Assembly: GCA_963787045.1 (NCBI GenBank)
Contig: CAWBBR010000010.1
Location: forward strand, 124,001-188,000
DNA length: 64,000 nt
Direction: 5' to 3'
Source of the DNA: DATJGR01 sp963787045
Lineage (GTDB): Bacteria > Pseudomonadota > Gammaproteobacteria > Pseudomonadales > Azotimanducaceae
In this document: positions 27,038 through 37,755 of the stretch, piece by piece
Layout of the letters: every line of letters starts with the position of its first letter
Numbering within the stretch: the first letter of the stretch is position 1
The notes under the pieces: model-generated
The model's input: the letters and a program-made list of their open reading frames with translations, nothing else
Databases searched by the model: none
What the model was told of the DNA's origin: nothing
Made by a program: the position numbers and the translations under genes

Positions 27038-28129
27038 TCAGAAAACGAGCGCGTCGCACGACGTGCCGGTGAGTTCCGTCCCTTGATCGGACCGATAGCG
27101 GTCACCGAGCTTCTTCATTTCCTCGGCACGCGCATCGGCCTTCAAATCACCCAGTTCGGCCACTTTTGTGTAGAACTGTGGCCACGATTCTCCGGCTTGC
27201 GCGAACAGCGCTTCGAACGAATCGTGCAGTTCGTTGTAAGCCGCAAGCGGCACGAAGCGTGCGTTGTTGAGCTTTCCGGAGTCGAAGTACCAGTCCTGGT
27301 CGCCGAACTGTTCCGCGTTGGCGCGGTAACACCGTTCGACCGCGCTCAGCAGCTCCGTTTTCAGCAGACGTCGAGCAAACGCGTTGTAGGGTTGGTCGTA
27401 GAGCCGTTGTATTTCATCGCGCCACTGGAGGAGGTAGGCGATGAAGCGGTCCGATCTCTTCCATCGCGCCAGAGTCGCATCGATGCGCGCCTGATCGTGC
27501 GTGGCGCGCAGCCATTCCAGGACGCCGCGCCGTTCCACGAAGCTCGCAAACGCCTCGTTGAACGGTGTATCGCCCGGGACGAACAAACGACCGTGCGCAA
27601 GTTCATGAAAGATCAGGCCGGCAAGATCCGCATCGGGCCAATTGACGAACGTCGACAGCACGGGGTCGTCGAACCAGCCGAGCGTAGAATACGCAACCAC
27701 GCCGCCAACGACCGTGTCACGCCGCTGCAATCCAAGCTGTCGAGCGTACCGTTCGGCGCCGCTCTGACTGAAATACCCTCGATATGTGGCGCAACCCGCG
27801 ATCGGATAGCACCACCGGATCGGATCAGTGGAGAACTCTGGCGTCGCGAAAACGTTCCACAGCACGTACTTCCGATCGATGCGGGCGTAGCTCGAGTAGC
27901 GACGCTTGGGATCGAGAGCGAGGTTCTCTCTGGCGAACTTCAACAGCGAATCCACCTGCTGCAGTTGCGCGCGCAGCGCGGCGTCAGTCGACGGCGAGGC
28001 AATCAGCGCTTCGCTCGGTTGCTTCGCGCGCAGAATCGCCAACTGGCCCGACACCGCCTGGCCATAGAACCCGATGGTCTCGCAGGCTCCGGCCATCAAC
28101 AGCAGCGCACCAACGAGGATATTACGCAT
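27038..28129 (-). CDS. PF10023-type predicted aminopeptidase (lipoprotein)
   Basis: The 363-residue protein has a lipoprotein-type signal (LVGALLLMAGAC) followed by the family opening IGFYGQAVSGQL. It also has the segment VVAYSTLGWFDDPVLSTF and a zinc-metallopeptidase motif HELAH at about residue 195, with a downstream Glu in NEAFASFVE. Proteins of this group are annotated as predicted aminopeptidases and are common in proteobacteria; no substrate is established. The predicted location is the periplasmic face of a membrane. The gene ends about 55 nt before the ExoI start. Confidence 0.85.
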   Translation of the reverse strand: MRNILVGALLLMAGACETIGFYGQAVSGQLAILRAKQPSEALIASPSTDAALRAQLQQVDSLLKFARENLALDPKRRYSSYARIDRKYVLWNVFATPEFSTDPIRWCYPIAGCATYRGYFSQSGAERYARQLGLQRRDTVVGGVVAYSTLGWFDDPVLSTFVNWPDADLAGLIFHELAHGRLFVPGDTPFNEAFASFVERRGVLEWLRATHDQARIDATLARWKRSDRFIAYLLQWRDEIQRLYDQPYNAFARRLLKTELLSAVERCYRANAEQFGDQDWYFDSGKLNNARFVPLAAYNELHDSFEALFAQAGESWPQFYTKVAELGDLKADARAEEMKKLGDRYRSDQGTELTGTSCDALVF

Positions 28130-28232
28130 TCAGCCTCGAGCGCTCCTGTTCGGCGCGCGCGGCCGACCACCGCGCTGGTACTGCTGGAGGCCGTATGATA
28201 AGAACACCGACCGACACCGCCGATGCTGCTCG

Positions 28233-29120
28233 ATGTCCCTCATCAAAGGCACGATCGCAAGTCTCTATATCGCCGCCAACACGCTGCTGTGCTGCGTGCC
28301 GATCTATCTGCTCGCCATTCCGCGCGCACTGATTCCGATCCCCAGTGTGCGGGGCATCATCGGGGCGGGCATGACTCGCGTCATCGACACATGGGTCGGC
28401 GGAAATCGGCTGCTGTTGCGCGCGTTGTCGATCTCGAAGATCGATGTTGCAACACAACTCGACCAACCGTTGGCGCGCGATCGTTGGTATATGGTGATCT
28501 CGAATCATCAAAGCTGGTCGGACATCCTGATTTTGCAGGATACGTTTCTGAAACGTATTCCGCCGCTCAAGTTCTTCGTCAAACAGCAATTGATCTGGAT
28601 TCCGCTCCTCGGACTCGCAATGTGGCTGCTCGGATTCCCATACGTGCGTCGCTACAGCCGCGAAGCGCTCGCCAAAGACCCCAGCCTGCGGCGACACGAT
28701 CAGGAGGCAACACAACGCGCCAGCGAGTTCTTCAAGGAGCGTCCTACGAGCGTTCTGAATTTCATGGAGGGAACGCGTTTCACGCCGGAAAAACACACGT
28801 ACCAGCAATCCAAGTACCGCAACCTGCTCATGCCGAAGACGGGGGGGTTCGGCTACGTCGTTGCCGCGCTGGGTGAACGGGTCGATCAAGTGCTCGATGT
28901 CACAATCGTTTATCCGAATGGCGCACCGTCGTTTTGGGAGTTCATCTCGGGACAATGCAGTGACGTGCGTGTTGAAATAGCAAGCAGACCCGTACCGTCC
29001 GAACTGCTCGAGGTACACGAGGAAATGCCAGCGAACGTGCGCGATACGCTGCGTACGTGGGTCGACACGCTTTGGATGCGAAAGGACCAGCGCATAGACG
29101 AATTGCGCAAGGCGAACTGA
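28233..29120 (+). CDS. 1-acyl-sn-glycerol-3-phosphate acyltransferase-like protein (YihG-type)
   Basis: The 295-residue membrane-associated acyltransferase has the HX4D catalytic motif NHQSWSD (about 91-97), the acceptor-binding block FMEGTRFTPEK (about 178-188) and an N-terminal hydrophobic helix (LYIAANTLLCCVPIYLLAI). It would transfer an acyl chain to lysophosphatidic acid or a related lipid at the inner membrane. ATG 28233 is the first start after the divergent peptidase gene. It lies 12 nt before gspA. Confidence 0.85.
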   Translation: MSLIKGTIASLYIAANTLLCCVPIYLLAIPRALIPIPSVRGIIGAGMTRVIDTWVGGNRLLLRALSISKIDVATQLDQPLARDRWYMVISNHQSWSDILILQDTFLKRIPPLKFFVKQQLIWIPLLGLAMWLLGFPYVRRYSREALAKDPSLRRHDQEATQRASEFFKERPTSVLNFMEGTRFTPEKHTYQQSKYRNLLMPKTGGFGYVVAALGERVDQVLDVTIVYPNGAPSFWEFISGQCSDVRVEIASRPVPSELLEVHEEMPANVRDTLRTWVDTLWMRKDQRIDELRKAN

Positions 29121-29132
29121 ACCGGCCGAACC

Positions 29133-30857
29133 ATGTACGACGACTACTATCGTTTCAAACAGAAGCCATTCTCGATCGCTCCCGATCCGGCCTTCCTCTA
29201 TCTGAGCGAACGCCACCGGGAAGCGCTCGCGCATTTGATGTATGGATTGCGAACGGACGGCGGCTTCGTGTTGATCACCGGCGAGGTCGGCACCGGCAAA
29301 ACGACACTGATCCGCAGCCTGATCGACGAGGTCCCCGACGACCTCGACGTCGCTTTCGTGCTGAATCCTCGGCTCACCGTGAACGAATTGCTCGAAACGC
29401 TGTGCGAGGAACTCGGAATCCCGGAGCGCAGCGACGTCGCGACGACCAACAAGCACCTGATCGATCGCCTGAACAAACACCTGCTGCGCACGCACGCGCT
29501 CGGGCGCAGCACGGTCGTCATCATCGACGAAGCGCAAAACCTGTCGCCCGCGGTGCTGGAACAGATTCGACTGCTGACCAATCTGGAAACCAACGAGCGC
29601 AAACTGGTGCGCATCATCCTTCTGGGGCAACCGGAACTCGCCGAGATGCTCGATCGGCGCGAGATGCGCCAGCTGGTACAGCGGGTTACCGCGCGTTACC
29701 ACCTGGCCGCGCTAACTCGCGAAGATGCACGGGCATATATCGCGCACCGTTTGTCGTTGGCCGGCGGTAATCCGCACTTGTTCACGCGCGGTGCCGCCAA
29801 CGAAGCATTCCGGTTGAGTCACGGCATTCCGCGGCTCATCAACGTGATCGCGGATCGGGCGCTGTTGGGCACGTACGTCGAAGGACGCCCGCGCGTCACG
29901 GCGCGAATCGTGCGTAAGGCGGCACACGAAGCATTCGGACAGCAGGCCTGGCTGCGACCGCACCTGTGGATTGGTGCCGTGGCTGCCTCGGCGTTGGTGG
30001 TTGCTGGCGCGTGGGCGTTGTGGGATCACAATCCGCAATGGCGCCCGCAGCAGGCAGAAGTGAGCGAAACGCTGCCGAAGGTCGAACGACGGGCTCCGGC
30101 CGCCGACTCGAACACGACCGAAGTCGCAGTGAGCGTACCCGTCGCCACGCCCCCCGTCGCTCAAAGCGAGCCCGCAAACGTCCCAACGGCACCGCTCGGA
30201 ACACATGCAGCTGCTGCCGCTCCAACGCCAACCTCCACGGTCGACCGGCTGGCGCGCCCTGCTGGCAAGCCATCTGCCGAACTGCAACGCGCTGCGTATG
30301 CGGCAGTGTTCGATCGTTGGGGAACGCCGGTCCAACCGAGCGACGTGCCGTGCAATCAGGCGCCGCAGGTTGGGCTGCAATGTCTGAAGTTGAACGGTAC
30401 GTGGCGCGACATCGAGCGCATCGATCACCCGGTCGTAGTGGAGCTATGGGACGATCGTGCCGAGCCATATTACGCGGCGGTGCTCGGCCATCGTGACGAC
30501 GTCGTCTCGATCAGGCTCGGCGACCAGACGGTCGAAGCGACGGCGGCCGAATTGGGAAGCCACTGGTATGGCAGCTACATCGTGCTCTGGCAGATGCCGC
30601 CCGACTATCGGGGCGCGCTCAAGCTCGGCGATGAAGGTCCGTCGGTGGCGTGGCTGCGCCAGCACCTGGCTGCCGCGTTGCAGATCGATCTGCGCGCTGC
30701 CGATCCCGCTCGATTCGACGACGCCTTGCAAGCGGCGCTGATCCGCTTCCAGCGCGAGAACGGCATTGTTCCAGACGGCGTCGCCGGCCCGATGACCTGG
30801 ATCGCGATGCGCGCGACCGAACCCGACGCTACGCCAAGGCTGAGCGCAGGCGCCTGA
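29133..30857 (+). CDS. gspA: General secretion pathway protein A (ExeA-like ATPase with peptidoglycan-binding domain)
   Basis: The 574-residue protein has an N-terminal AAA-type ATPase domain with Walker A GEVGTGKTT (50-58) and Walker B VVIIDEAQ (128-135). A single membrane helix follows (WIGAVAASALVVAGAWALW, about 276-294), then a Pro/Ala-rich periplasmic linker and a C-terminal peptidoglycan-binding domain (LRQHLAAALQ through FQRENGIVPDGVAGPMTW). ExeA/GspA works with GspB to place the secretin in the envelope. The gspB start follows 1 nt after its stop. The main gsp operon is not in this window. Confidence 0.9.
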   Translation: MYDDYYRFKQKPFSIAPDPAFLYLSERHREALAHLMYGLRTDGGFVLITGEVGTGKTTLIRSLIDEVPDDLDVAFVLNPRLTVNELLETLCEELGIPERSDVATTNKHLIDRLNKHLLRTHALGRSTVVIIDEAQNLSPAVLEQIRLLTNLETNERKLVRIILLGQPELAEMLDRREMRQLVQRVTARYHLAALTREDARAYIAHRLSLAGGNPHLFTRGAANEAFRLSHGIPRLINVIADRALLGTYVEGRPRVTARIVRKAAHEAFGQQAWLRPHLWIGAVAASALVVAGAWALWDHNPQWRPQQAEVSETLPKVERRAPAADSNTTEVAVSVPVATPPVAQSEPANVPTAPLGTHAAAAAPTPTSTVDRLARPAGKPSAELQRAAYAAVFDRWGTPVQPSDVPCNQAPQVGLQCLKLNGTWRDIERIDHPVVVELWDDRAEPYYAAVLGHRDDVVSIRLGDQTVEATAAELGSHWYGSYIVLWQMPPDYRGALKLGDEGPSVAWLRQHLAAALQIDLRAADPARFDDALQAALIRFQRENGIVPDGVAGPMTWIAMRATEPDATPRLSAGA

Positions 30858-30858
30858 C

Positions 30859-31470
30859 ATGTCCTACATTCTCGACGCGCTGAAGAAGTCTGAAGCCGAG
30901 CGTAGTCGCGGCGTAGTTCCGACGCTTCTCACGCCACCGCAGACGACATTCCGATCGAGCATCATCGGCTGGGGCTTGATGGCAGCACTGGTCATAAACG
31001 CCGGCTTGTTCGCTGCGTGGTTGTACTGGCCCCGCGGCGTTGCCCCGACGACGACGATGCGCACGGCGGAACCGACACCGGTCGCAGCATCGACGACCGC
31101 AGCACCCTCGACTGCAACTCCTACGGCGGCCCCATTCAGCGCGGCCGCACCGCAACAAGACACAGGTACGGAACCTGAGTCGCCCCTCGAGACGGCTGTT
31201 ACGCGGCAAGCGAACCCCGTGGCGCCGCCGACGCCAACGCATCGAGCACCCGTGGCCGACACCGATTCAGGCGCCGCCGACCTTTCGTTTTCGACCCACG
31301 TGTACGCCACCGATCCTTCGATGCGAGCGGTCACGATGAACGGCAGACGATTCGTCGAAGGCGATGAGGTCCGTCCCGGCGTGCGTATCCGCGAAATCAC
31401 CGAAACGGGGGTGATACTCGACGTGAACGGACGTCCAATCCCGGTCGACGTTCTGCAGGACTGGCGCTGA
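30859..31470 (+). CDS. gspB: General secretion pathway protein B
   Basis: The 203-residue protein begins with the diagnostic MSYILDALKKSEAERSRG, has one membrane helix (GWGLMAALVINAGLFAAWLYW) and a Pro/Thr/Ala-rich linker. It ends with the C-terminal GspB fold (FSTHVYATDPSMRAVTMNGR through PIPVDVLQDW). It pairs with GspA, whose stop is 1 nt upstream. Together they form the inner-membrane complex that helps assemble the type II secretin through peptidoglycan. It is complete and in frame. Confidence 0.9.
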   Translation: MSYILDALKKSEAERSRGVVPTLLTPPQTTFRSSIIGWGLMAALVINAGLFAAWLYWPRGVAPTTTMRTAEPTPVAASTTAAPSTATPTAAPFSAAAPQQDTGTEPESPLETAVTRQANPVAPPTPTHRAPVADTDSGAADLSFSTHVYATDPSMRAVTMNGRRFVEGDEVRPGVRIREITETGVILDVNGRPIPVDVLQDWR

Positions 31471-31476
31471 ACCGGA

Positions 31477-33402
31477 TCAGTGCGGTGTGCGTGCGGCGTG
31501 ATTGTGGTGGCGGGCGCTCGCGTGGGCACCGCCGCCTGAAAAGCGCCCCTTCAAATAGCTGCCGCTTTCGATGAACACGCCGACGATATCGGCGTCGATC
31601 AAACCTGCAGCGGCTTCTTCGTTCAGGATTCGAAAAGCGGTGTCGACGGAGACCGCCGGCTTGTACGGACGGTCCATCGAGGTGAGCGCATCGAAGATGT
31701 CGCACACCGTCATGACCTTGCTCGGCAATGGAATCTCGTCGCCGCGACGTCCGTCCGGATAGCCGCTGCCGTCGAGCTTCTCATGGTGAGCGCCGGCGAT
31801 CAGCGGCACTCGCGACAGCTCCGGCGGCCATGGCAATACGGCAAGGAACTCTCGCGTGTGGCTCACGTGCGCTTCGATCTCGCGCCGCTCGTGCGGCGTG
31901 AGACTGCCGCGGCGAACGGACAGAGCCAATAGATCGTGATCTGTGATCAGGTGGCCCGTCGTGCCGTCGAATTCACCGAACTCCATCTGGCGGATCGCCT
32001 CCAGATGGCCGAACTCCCCCTCAGCAAGTATGTTGGGATTGTTGGCCAGTGTGATGGCGGTGAAGTAGTCGTCGAGCCGCGACAGATCTCTGCTCAATTC
32101 CTGTTTGATGCGCCGCCTCGCCAATTCGAACTCGACCGGATCCGAGTGGAGTACGCTGAGTTCCCGTTCCACGGCGATGCGGCGCAGGCGTTCCTTCTGC
32201 AGCTCGAACCGGTAGCGGATCACTTCGAGGCGCTCTTCGGTCAACTTGTTCGCCTTGACCAGGACGTTTTCTCGCACGCCGACCTTGCCGAAGTCGTGCA
32301 GCAACGCTGCATAGCGCACTTCGGTTAGTTGCTCGGAACTCACGTTGAGATCGCGGAATCTGGCCAGACCGGAATTCGGTAACGCCGCAAGCAACGAGGT
32401 GGTCGTTTCGGCAACGCGGAACGAGTGGCCGCTCGTCGAAGGATCGCGTTGCTCGATCGCTTTCACCGATGCCTGCACGAAGCTCTCGAAAAGCTGGCTG
32501 ATCTGCCGCAACAGGTCGTTCTTCTGAATCGCTACAGCGGCCTGGCTCGCAACCGCGCGCAACAGATCGGTGACTTCCGCATCGAACGGTACGAACGTAA
32601 TTCCTTCACGCGCGCGATTCCGACGATTGATGAACTGCAGCACCCCGATCACGCGTGCCTTGTGATCGCACATCGGCAGCACGAGCAAAGACCGGGTCCG
32701 GTAGCCTACCTGTTCGTCGAATGAGCGATTGAACGAGTATGGTTCTGACGCATCGATCTGGTACGCATCTGCAATCGCGAGTTCATTGCCGGTCAGTGCG
32801 ACGTATCCCGAAAGAGAATCGGTGGTCAGCGGTAAGCGCGCTTCTTTGAACGGCACATTCGCAGTGTCGTTCTGAGCCAGCTTGAAGTGCAGACTGCGCA
32901 CGCCGGCGATCTCTTCGATGAGGTACAGCGAACCGGCATCGCAGTCGGCCAGTTCTCGCGCCTGCGTCAGCAACGTCTCCAACAACTTGACCGGATCGCG
33001 CTGCGCGGATAGCGCGATACCGATGTCGGCGAGCTGGTGCGTGCGAGCGCGTCGCACGGCGGAATCGAGTACATCGCGGCGCGTCACCCGATGCAGCTCC
33101 GCAACGCGATTGGCGTGCTCTAACAGCCTCGCTAAGGTGTTCGTGGGTGCGTTGTCCGGAATCGCGACGTCGACGCTCTCGAGCGCGATCGACGTGCCGA
33201 TGCAAACCGCATCGGGGCACAGAACGCGGAACCTCTCGACTTCCGCATCGGTGGACGCGATGCAGGCAGCAGCGCTCACGGACACTGCCGGATCGACCGC
33301 GTCGGCGCTATCGACCTGCCATCCCGACTGGCGTGCCAGCAGCAGCAGCGGATGATCGCGATTCGATTGATAGACCAACAATGGTGCGTCTGCACCAATC
33401 AT
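31477..33402 (-). CDS. GAF - HD-GYP cyclic-di-GMP phosphodiesterase
   Basis: The 641-residue protein (from ATG 33402; a TTG at 33459 is in frame) has an N-terminal receiver-like region without a clear phosphoacceptor, a GAF domain (about 135-295) and an HD-GYP domain with LLHDFGK (367-373) and HHEKLDGSGYPDG (539-551). The gap between HD and GYP is about 175 residues, including helical LQKERLRRIAVEREL, roughly 100 more than in minimal HD-GYP proteins. The metal-binding motifs are complete, so hydrolysis of cyclic-di-GMP is likely. It is convergent with gspB. Confidence 0.87.
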   Translation of the reverse strand: MIGADAPLLVYQSNRDHPLLLLARQSGWQVDSADAVDPAVSVSAAACIASTDAEVERFRVLCPDAVCIGTSIALESVDVAIPDNAPTNTLARLLEHANRVAELHRVTRRDVLDSAVRRARTHQLADIGIALSAQRDPVKLLETLLTQARELADCDAGSLYLIEEIAGVRSLHFKLAQNDTANVPFKEARLPLTTDSLSGYVALTGNELAIADAYQIDASEPYSFNRSFDEQVGYRTRSLLVLPMCDHKARVIGVLQFINRRNRAREGITFVPFDAEVTDLLRAVASQAAVAIQKNDLLRQISQLFESFVQASVKAIEQRDPSTSGHSFRVAETTTSLLAALPNSGLARFRDLNVSSEQLTEVRYAALLHDFGKVGVRENVLVKANKLTEERLEVIRYRFELQKERLRRIAVERELSVLHSDPVEFELARRRIKQELSRDLSRLDDYFTAITLANNPNILAEGEFGHLEAIRQMEFGEFDGTTGHLITDHDLLALSVRRGSLTPHERREIEAHVSHTREFLAVLPWPPELSRVPLIAGAHHEKLDGSGYPDGRRGDEIPLPSKVMTVCDIFDALTSMDRPYKPAVSVDTAFRILNEEAAAGLIDADIVGVFIESGSYLKGRFSGGGAHASARHHNHAARTPH

Positions 33403-33502
33403 GGGGACCCCATCACCTGCCCAATCCTGACGATAGTATGGACTTCGATCAAAGCCCAAGCAGGTAACCGGTCACAGTTTCAGATCGCGATCGTGGCTCG
33501 GG

Positions 33503-34276
33503 TCAGGGACCTTTGGCGGCGACGCTGTCCACGCGCGTCTGCAGGTCGACCAATCGCGAGTTCAGCTGCAAGCGATAGGCGTCGATCGCTTCGATGGCCT
33601 TCTCGTTGGCAACCACCCGCTTCGTGAGGCCGGTTTCGATGCCGCTGACGCTCTGCCGCGCGGCGTTGACCTGATCGGTCAACTGACGCTGCTGTGCGAC
33701 GAGTTGTTTGACCTGTTGATCGACGCTGGCGAGTTGCTGCGCGATGGCGGTCTGCTGGGCCAGCGCCTGCTCCTGACGCGTATCGCTGTTCTTCAGGTCC
33801 TTGATTGCCGTCTGCATCCCTTCGATGCTGCCGTCGTGCTCCTTCAGCTTGGTCTGGTCGTCGGCGAGCATCTGCTTGTCGCGCTTGCTCGCGTCCGACA
33901 GCTTCTTGATCTCGGTCTCCCACTGCCCGAGTTTGCTCTGCACCTCGGTACCGGACTCGCTCATGACCTGATCGGTGACCTGCAACCGCTCTTCGAGCAC
34001 CGCGAGGCGACGATCCGCCTGAGTCAACGCGGTCTCGGCCTTCACCAATTGCTGATGTTGCGTCGTGATGAACCAGCCGGCCGCCGCGAGACCACCGAGG
34101 AGTACCGCGAACAGCAGGTTCGAACCGAGACCCGATCCACCACCTCCGTCGCGCACTCGGCCGCCCGGACGTCGATATCCAGTGTCGTTCGGATCGGCTG
34201 AAATCTTGGGGGCCGGATTCGCGCGCGGCTGGGGCATCGAGGGATCCTGTGGGATTTGCGGCGCGAGTTTAGCCAT
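33503..34276 (-). CDS. Single-pass coiled-coil membrane protein
   Basis: The protein of about 257 residues has a disordered Pro/Gly-rich N-terminus, one membrane helix (LGSNLLFAVLLGGLAAAGWFI) and a long heptad-rich coiled coil (LVKAETALTQADRRLAVLEE to the end) full of Gln, Leu and Asp. No catalytic motif is visible. The layout suggests an envelope scaffold with a periplasmic coiled coil. ATG 34276 is preferred; an in-frame GTG exists at 34309. It lies between the HD-GYP gene and a hairpin. Confidence 0.7.
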   Translation of the reverse strand: MAKLAPQIPQDPSMPQPRANPAPKISADPNDTGYRRPGGRVRDGGGGSGLGSNLLFAVLLGGLAAAGWFITTQHQQLVKAETALTQADRRLAVLEERLQVTDQVMSESGTEVQSKLGQWETEIKKLSDASKRDKQMLADDQTKLKEHDGSIEGMQTAIKDLKNSDTRQEQALAQQTAIAQQLASVDQQVKQLVAQQRQLTDQVNAARQSVSGIETGLTKRVVANEKAIEAIDAYRLQLNSRLVDLQTRVDSVAAKGP

Positions 34277-34291
34277 CGCAGCCGAAGCGGA

Positions 34292-34323
34292 ATAGGGCTT
34301 CGCGACCAACCGCGAAGCCCTAT
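34292..34323 (-). terminator. Perfect 13-bp hairpin, probable terminator
   Basis: Arms ATAGGGCTTCGCG (34292-34304) and CGCGAAGCCCTAT (34311-34323) pair perfectly around a 6-nt loop. It lies 20 nt downstream of the PuuD-like gene and just upstream of the coiled-coil gene, both on the minus strand. There is no strong T-run, so it may be a weak intrinsic terminator or an mRNA-stabilising stem. Confidence 0.6.
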
Positions 34324-34342
34324 GCAGGAAAATGAGACGTGG

Positions 34343-35002
34343 TTACAGCAGTTGGACGACGGCCCACAGCACGACGGTGAGCGCGAGACCGCTGACGATG
34401 ACGCCGCGCACGGTCACCAATGGGCCTTGCTTGCCGAAGATCGCATTGAGTTCGAGCGCCGCGATGATCACGAGCGCGACGATCAGCGCCAGCTGTTTGT
34501 CGGCGGTCAGACCGCCGTGCGCAAAGTGCGCGCTGGCACCCATGAAAAACAACATCGGAATCGAGAACAACACGTTCGTTCTGGACGCTAGACCCGCCTT
34601 CGGCGCGGCAGCTGCCGCCTCCGGTAACGCTTGCCCACCCCCTTTGATCTGTTGGTTGGAGGCAATCATGATCTTCTGGTTCGGCCAGATGATCAGCCAG
34701 ACGTTGAGGAACATCAGCGTGCCGAGCGTGGCGCCAACCGTGATGTCGAGCGTCCAACCCGGATGGCGATAGGCCAGCATGTACACGCCGGTCAGGAACG
34801 TGAAAGCGGCGGCCCAACGGAAGTACCACATTGCGCGCGGCACCAATTTGGAGAACACATCGACGCGTGCGCTTGCGTCGGCTTCCTTGAAGTACTCTCC
34901 CTGCACGAAATTGAAGTAGTAGAGCAGACCGATCCACGCGATGCCGAACAGGAAGTGTCCCCAACGTGCCAGGTAGTCCAGCACAAAACCCATGTTGTCC
35001 AT
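34343..35002 (-). CDS. PuuD/urate-oxidase N-terminal-like membrane protein
   Basis: The 219-residue protein has several membrane helices. Its family opening is ARWGHFLFGIAWIGLLYYFNFVQGEYFKEAD (about 12-42), followed by AMWYFRWAAAFTFLTGVYML and NVWLIIWPNQKIMIA. It matches the membrane module of the urate hydroxylase PuuD family but lacks a C-terminal cytochrome c domain. It is sometimes mislabelled as an antitermination protein. The conserved His and Trp residues in the helices could bind haem. No purine-degradation genes are adjacent, so its substrate is unclear. Confidence 0.78.
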   Translation of the reverse strand: MDNMGFVLDYLARWGHFLFGIAWIGLLYYFNFVQGEYFKEADASARVDVFSKLVPRAMWYFRWAAAFTFLTGVYMLAYRHPGWTLDITVGATLGTLMFLNVWLIIWPNQKIMIASNQQIKGGGQALPEAAAAAPKAGLASRTNVLFSIPMLFFMGASAHFAHGGLTADKQLALIVALVIIAALELNAIFGKQGPLVTVRGVIVSGLALTVVLWAVVQLL

Positions 35003-35124
35003 GCGAATGCCCCCTCAGAGAATTTCAGTAGCGATGTTCGACTGGCTGGCTTGCGCGCGACCTAGAGGAACCGTTGTCCGCGCCGGATCATAGCGCGCTG
35101 TTTCGAAAGGTTCCAAGGTTCCCA

Positions 35125-35155
35125 GAAAAGAGAAGCCCCGCATCAGCGGGGCTTC
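35125..35155 (-). terminator. Rho-independent terminator of groESL
   Basis: Arms GAAGCCCCGC (35132-35141) and GCGGGGCTTC (35146-35155) pair around a 4-nt loop. On the minus strand the stem is followed by a TCTCTTTTC run. It lies 22 nt after the corrected groEL stop codon and ends the operon. Confidence 0.85.
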
Positions 35156-35176
35156 GTGGTACGCAAGCGTGGCTGC

Positions 35177-36833
<1,657 letters not shown>

Positions 36834-36866
36834 CGCTTTCTTCCTCTTATATCCAGATTCGAATCG

Positions 36867-37157
36867 TTAGTCCTTAAGGACCCCGAAGATCTCGCTTTCA
36901 GAAAGGATCAGCAGTTCCTCTCCGTCGATTTTCACCGTGCTGCCGCCGTACTGGCCAAAGATGACTTTGTCGCCGACTTTCACGTCGGGTGCCCGGACGT
37001 CGCCGTTATCGAGCGCTTTGCCCGGACCTACGGCCAGCACTTCGCCGCGGGACGGCTTCTCGGTTGCAGAGTCGGGCAACACGATCCCGCCCGCCGTTTT
37101 GGTCTCTTCTTCCAGCCGACGTACAACCACGCGGTCATGCAAGGGTCGGATTTTCAT
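36867..37157 (-). CDS. groES: Co-chaperonin GroES
   Basis: The 96-residue protein begins MKIRPLHDRVVVRRLEEE and has the mobile loop TAGGIVLPDSATEKPSRG and the tail GEELLILSESEIFGVLKD, all typical of GroES. It caps the GroEL ring. The start at 37157 is set by homology; the longer frame up to 37262 runs through the CIRCE operator. The operon groES-groEL is under a CIRCE element and so probably under HrcA control. Confidence 0.96.
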   Translation of the reverse strand: MKIRPLHDRVVVRRLEEETKTAGGIVLPDSATEKPSRGEVLAVGPGKALDNGDVRAPDVKVGDKVIFGQYGGSTVKIDGEELLILSESEIFGVLKD

Positions 37158-37231
37158 TGCAAAAGTTCTCCCAAGTCTCTGATTCCTTTGTTCAATTCGC
37201 TCGACTCGCGGGGTGAGCTGCACCTGGTCGA

Positions 37232-37258
37232 TTGGCACTCTCCGCGCGGGAGTGCCAA
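37232..37258 (-). promoter_or_regulatory. CIRCE operator (HrcA-binding site) of groESL
   Basis: The perfect inverted repeat TTGGCACTC (37232-37240) and GAGTGCCAA (37250-37258) is separated by 9 nt. It differs from the CIRCE consensus arm TTAGCACTC at a single position, changed symmetrically in both arms. It lies 75 nt before the groES start codon. It predicts repression by HrcA and induction on heat shock. Confidence 0.92.
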
Positions 37259-37330
37259 TCATAGTGAGGCGCCACCGAGTTTCAAGGCTTAATCCTCAGC
37301 ACGTGCCTGCGGCGCGAGCGAGCCCCCTAT

Positions 37331-37753
37331 ATGCGGGCAGCGTCTGCAACTTCAAGCGCGACGCTCGACGCTGCCGCTCGCAGGGAAAATAATCGTCACG
37401 AACCGTCGTCAGGGTATCGATCGTTGAAGCGCGCGCAGTCGGATGAACCGAGCATCGCCGAGCAGGTCTGGCAGGTCATCGCGCTGATTCCGAAGGGTCG
37501 TGTCGCAACATACGGTCAGGTCGCGGAGCTGGCGGGTTTTCCCGGCGGCGCCCGCCGCGTCGGACGCATCCTCAGTCAGTTGCCGAGCGGCAGCCGCATA
37601 CCGTGGCATCGCGTCGTCAACGCGTCCGGCGGCATCTCGCTGCCCGAAGGATCAGGCGGGTTCGCGAGGCAACACGCGCGGCTCACCAAGGAAGGAATCG
37701 TGTTCAGCGAATCGGGCCGAATCGCGCTGCGTAAGTTCCGCTGGCGACCTTAG
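37331..37753 (+). CDS. Alkyltransferase-like protein (ATL, MGMT-related)
   Basis: The C-terminal 95 residues follow the O6-methylguanine-DNA methyltransferase DNA-binding fold: VWQVIALIPKGRVATYGQVAELAG, RRVGRILSQLP and PWHRVVNASGGIS. The alkyl-accepting cysteine of PCHRV is tryptophan here (PWHRV), the hallmark of ATL proteins, which bind O6-alkylguanine and recruit nucleotide excision repair. The first 30-40 residues look non-conserved. A TTG at 37424 with AGGG upstream may be the true start, giving about 109 residues. Confidence 0.87.
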   Translation: MRAASATSSATLDAAARRENNRHEPSSGYRSLKRAQSDEPSIAEQVWQVIALIPKGRVATYGQVAELAGFPGGARRVGRILSQLPSGSRIPWHRVVNASGGISLPEGSGGFARQHARLTKEGIVFSESGRIALRKFRWRP

Positions 37754-37755
37754 CT

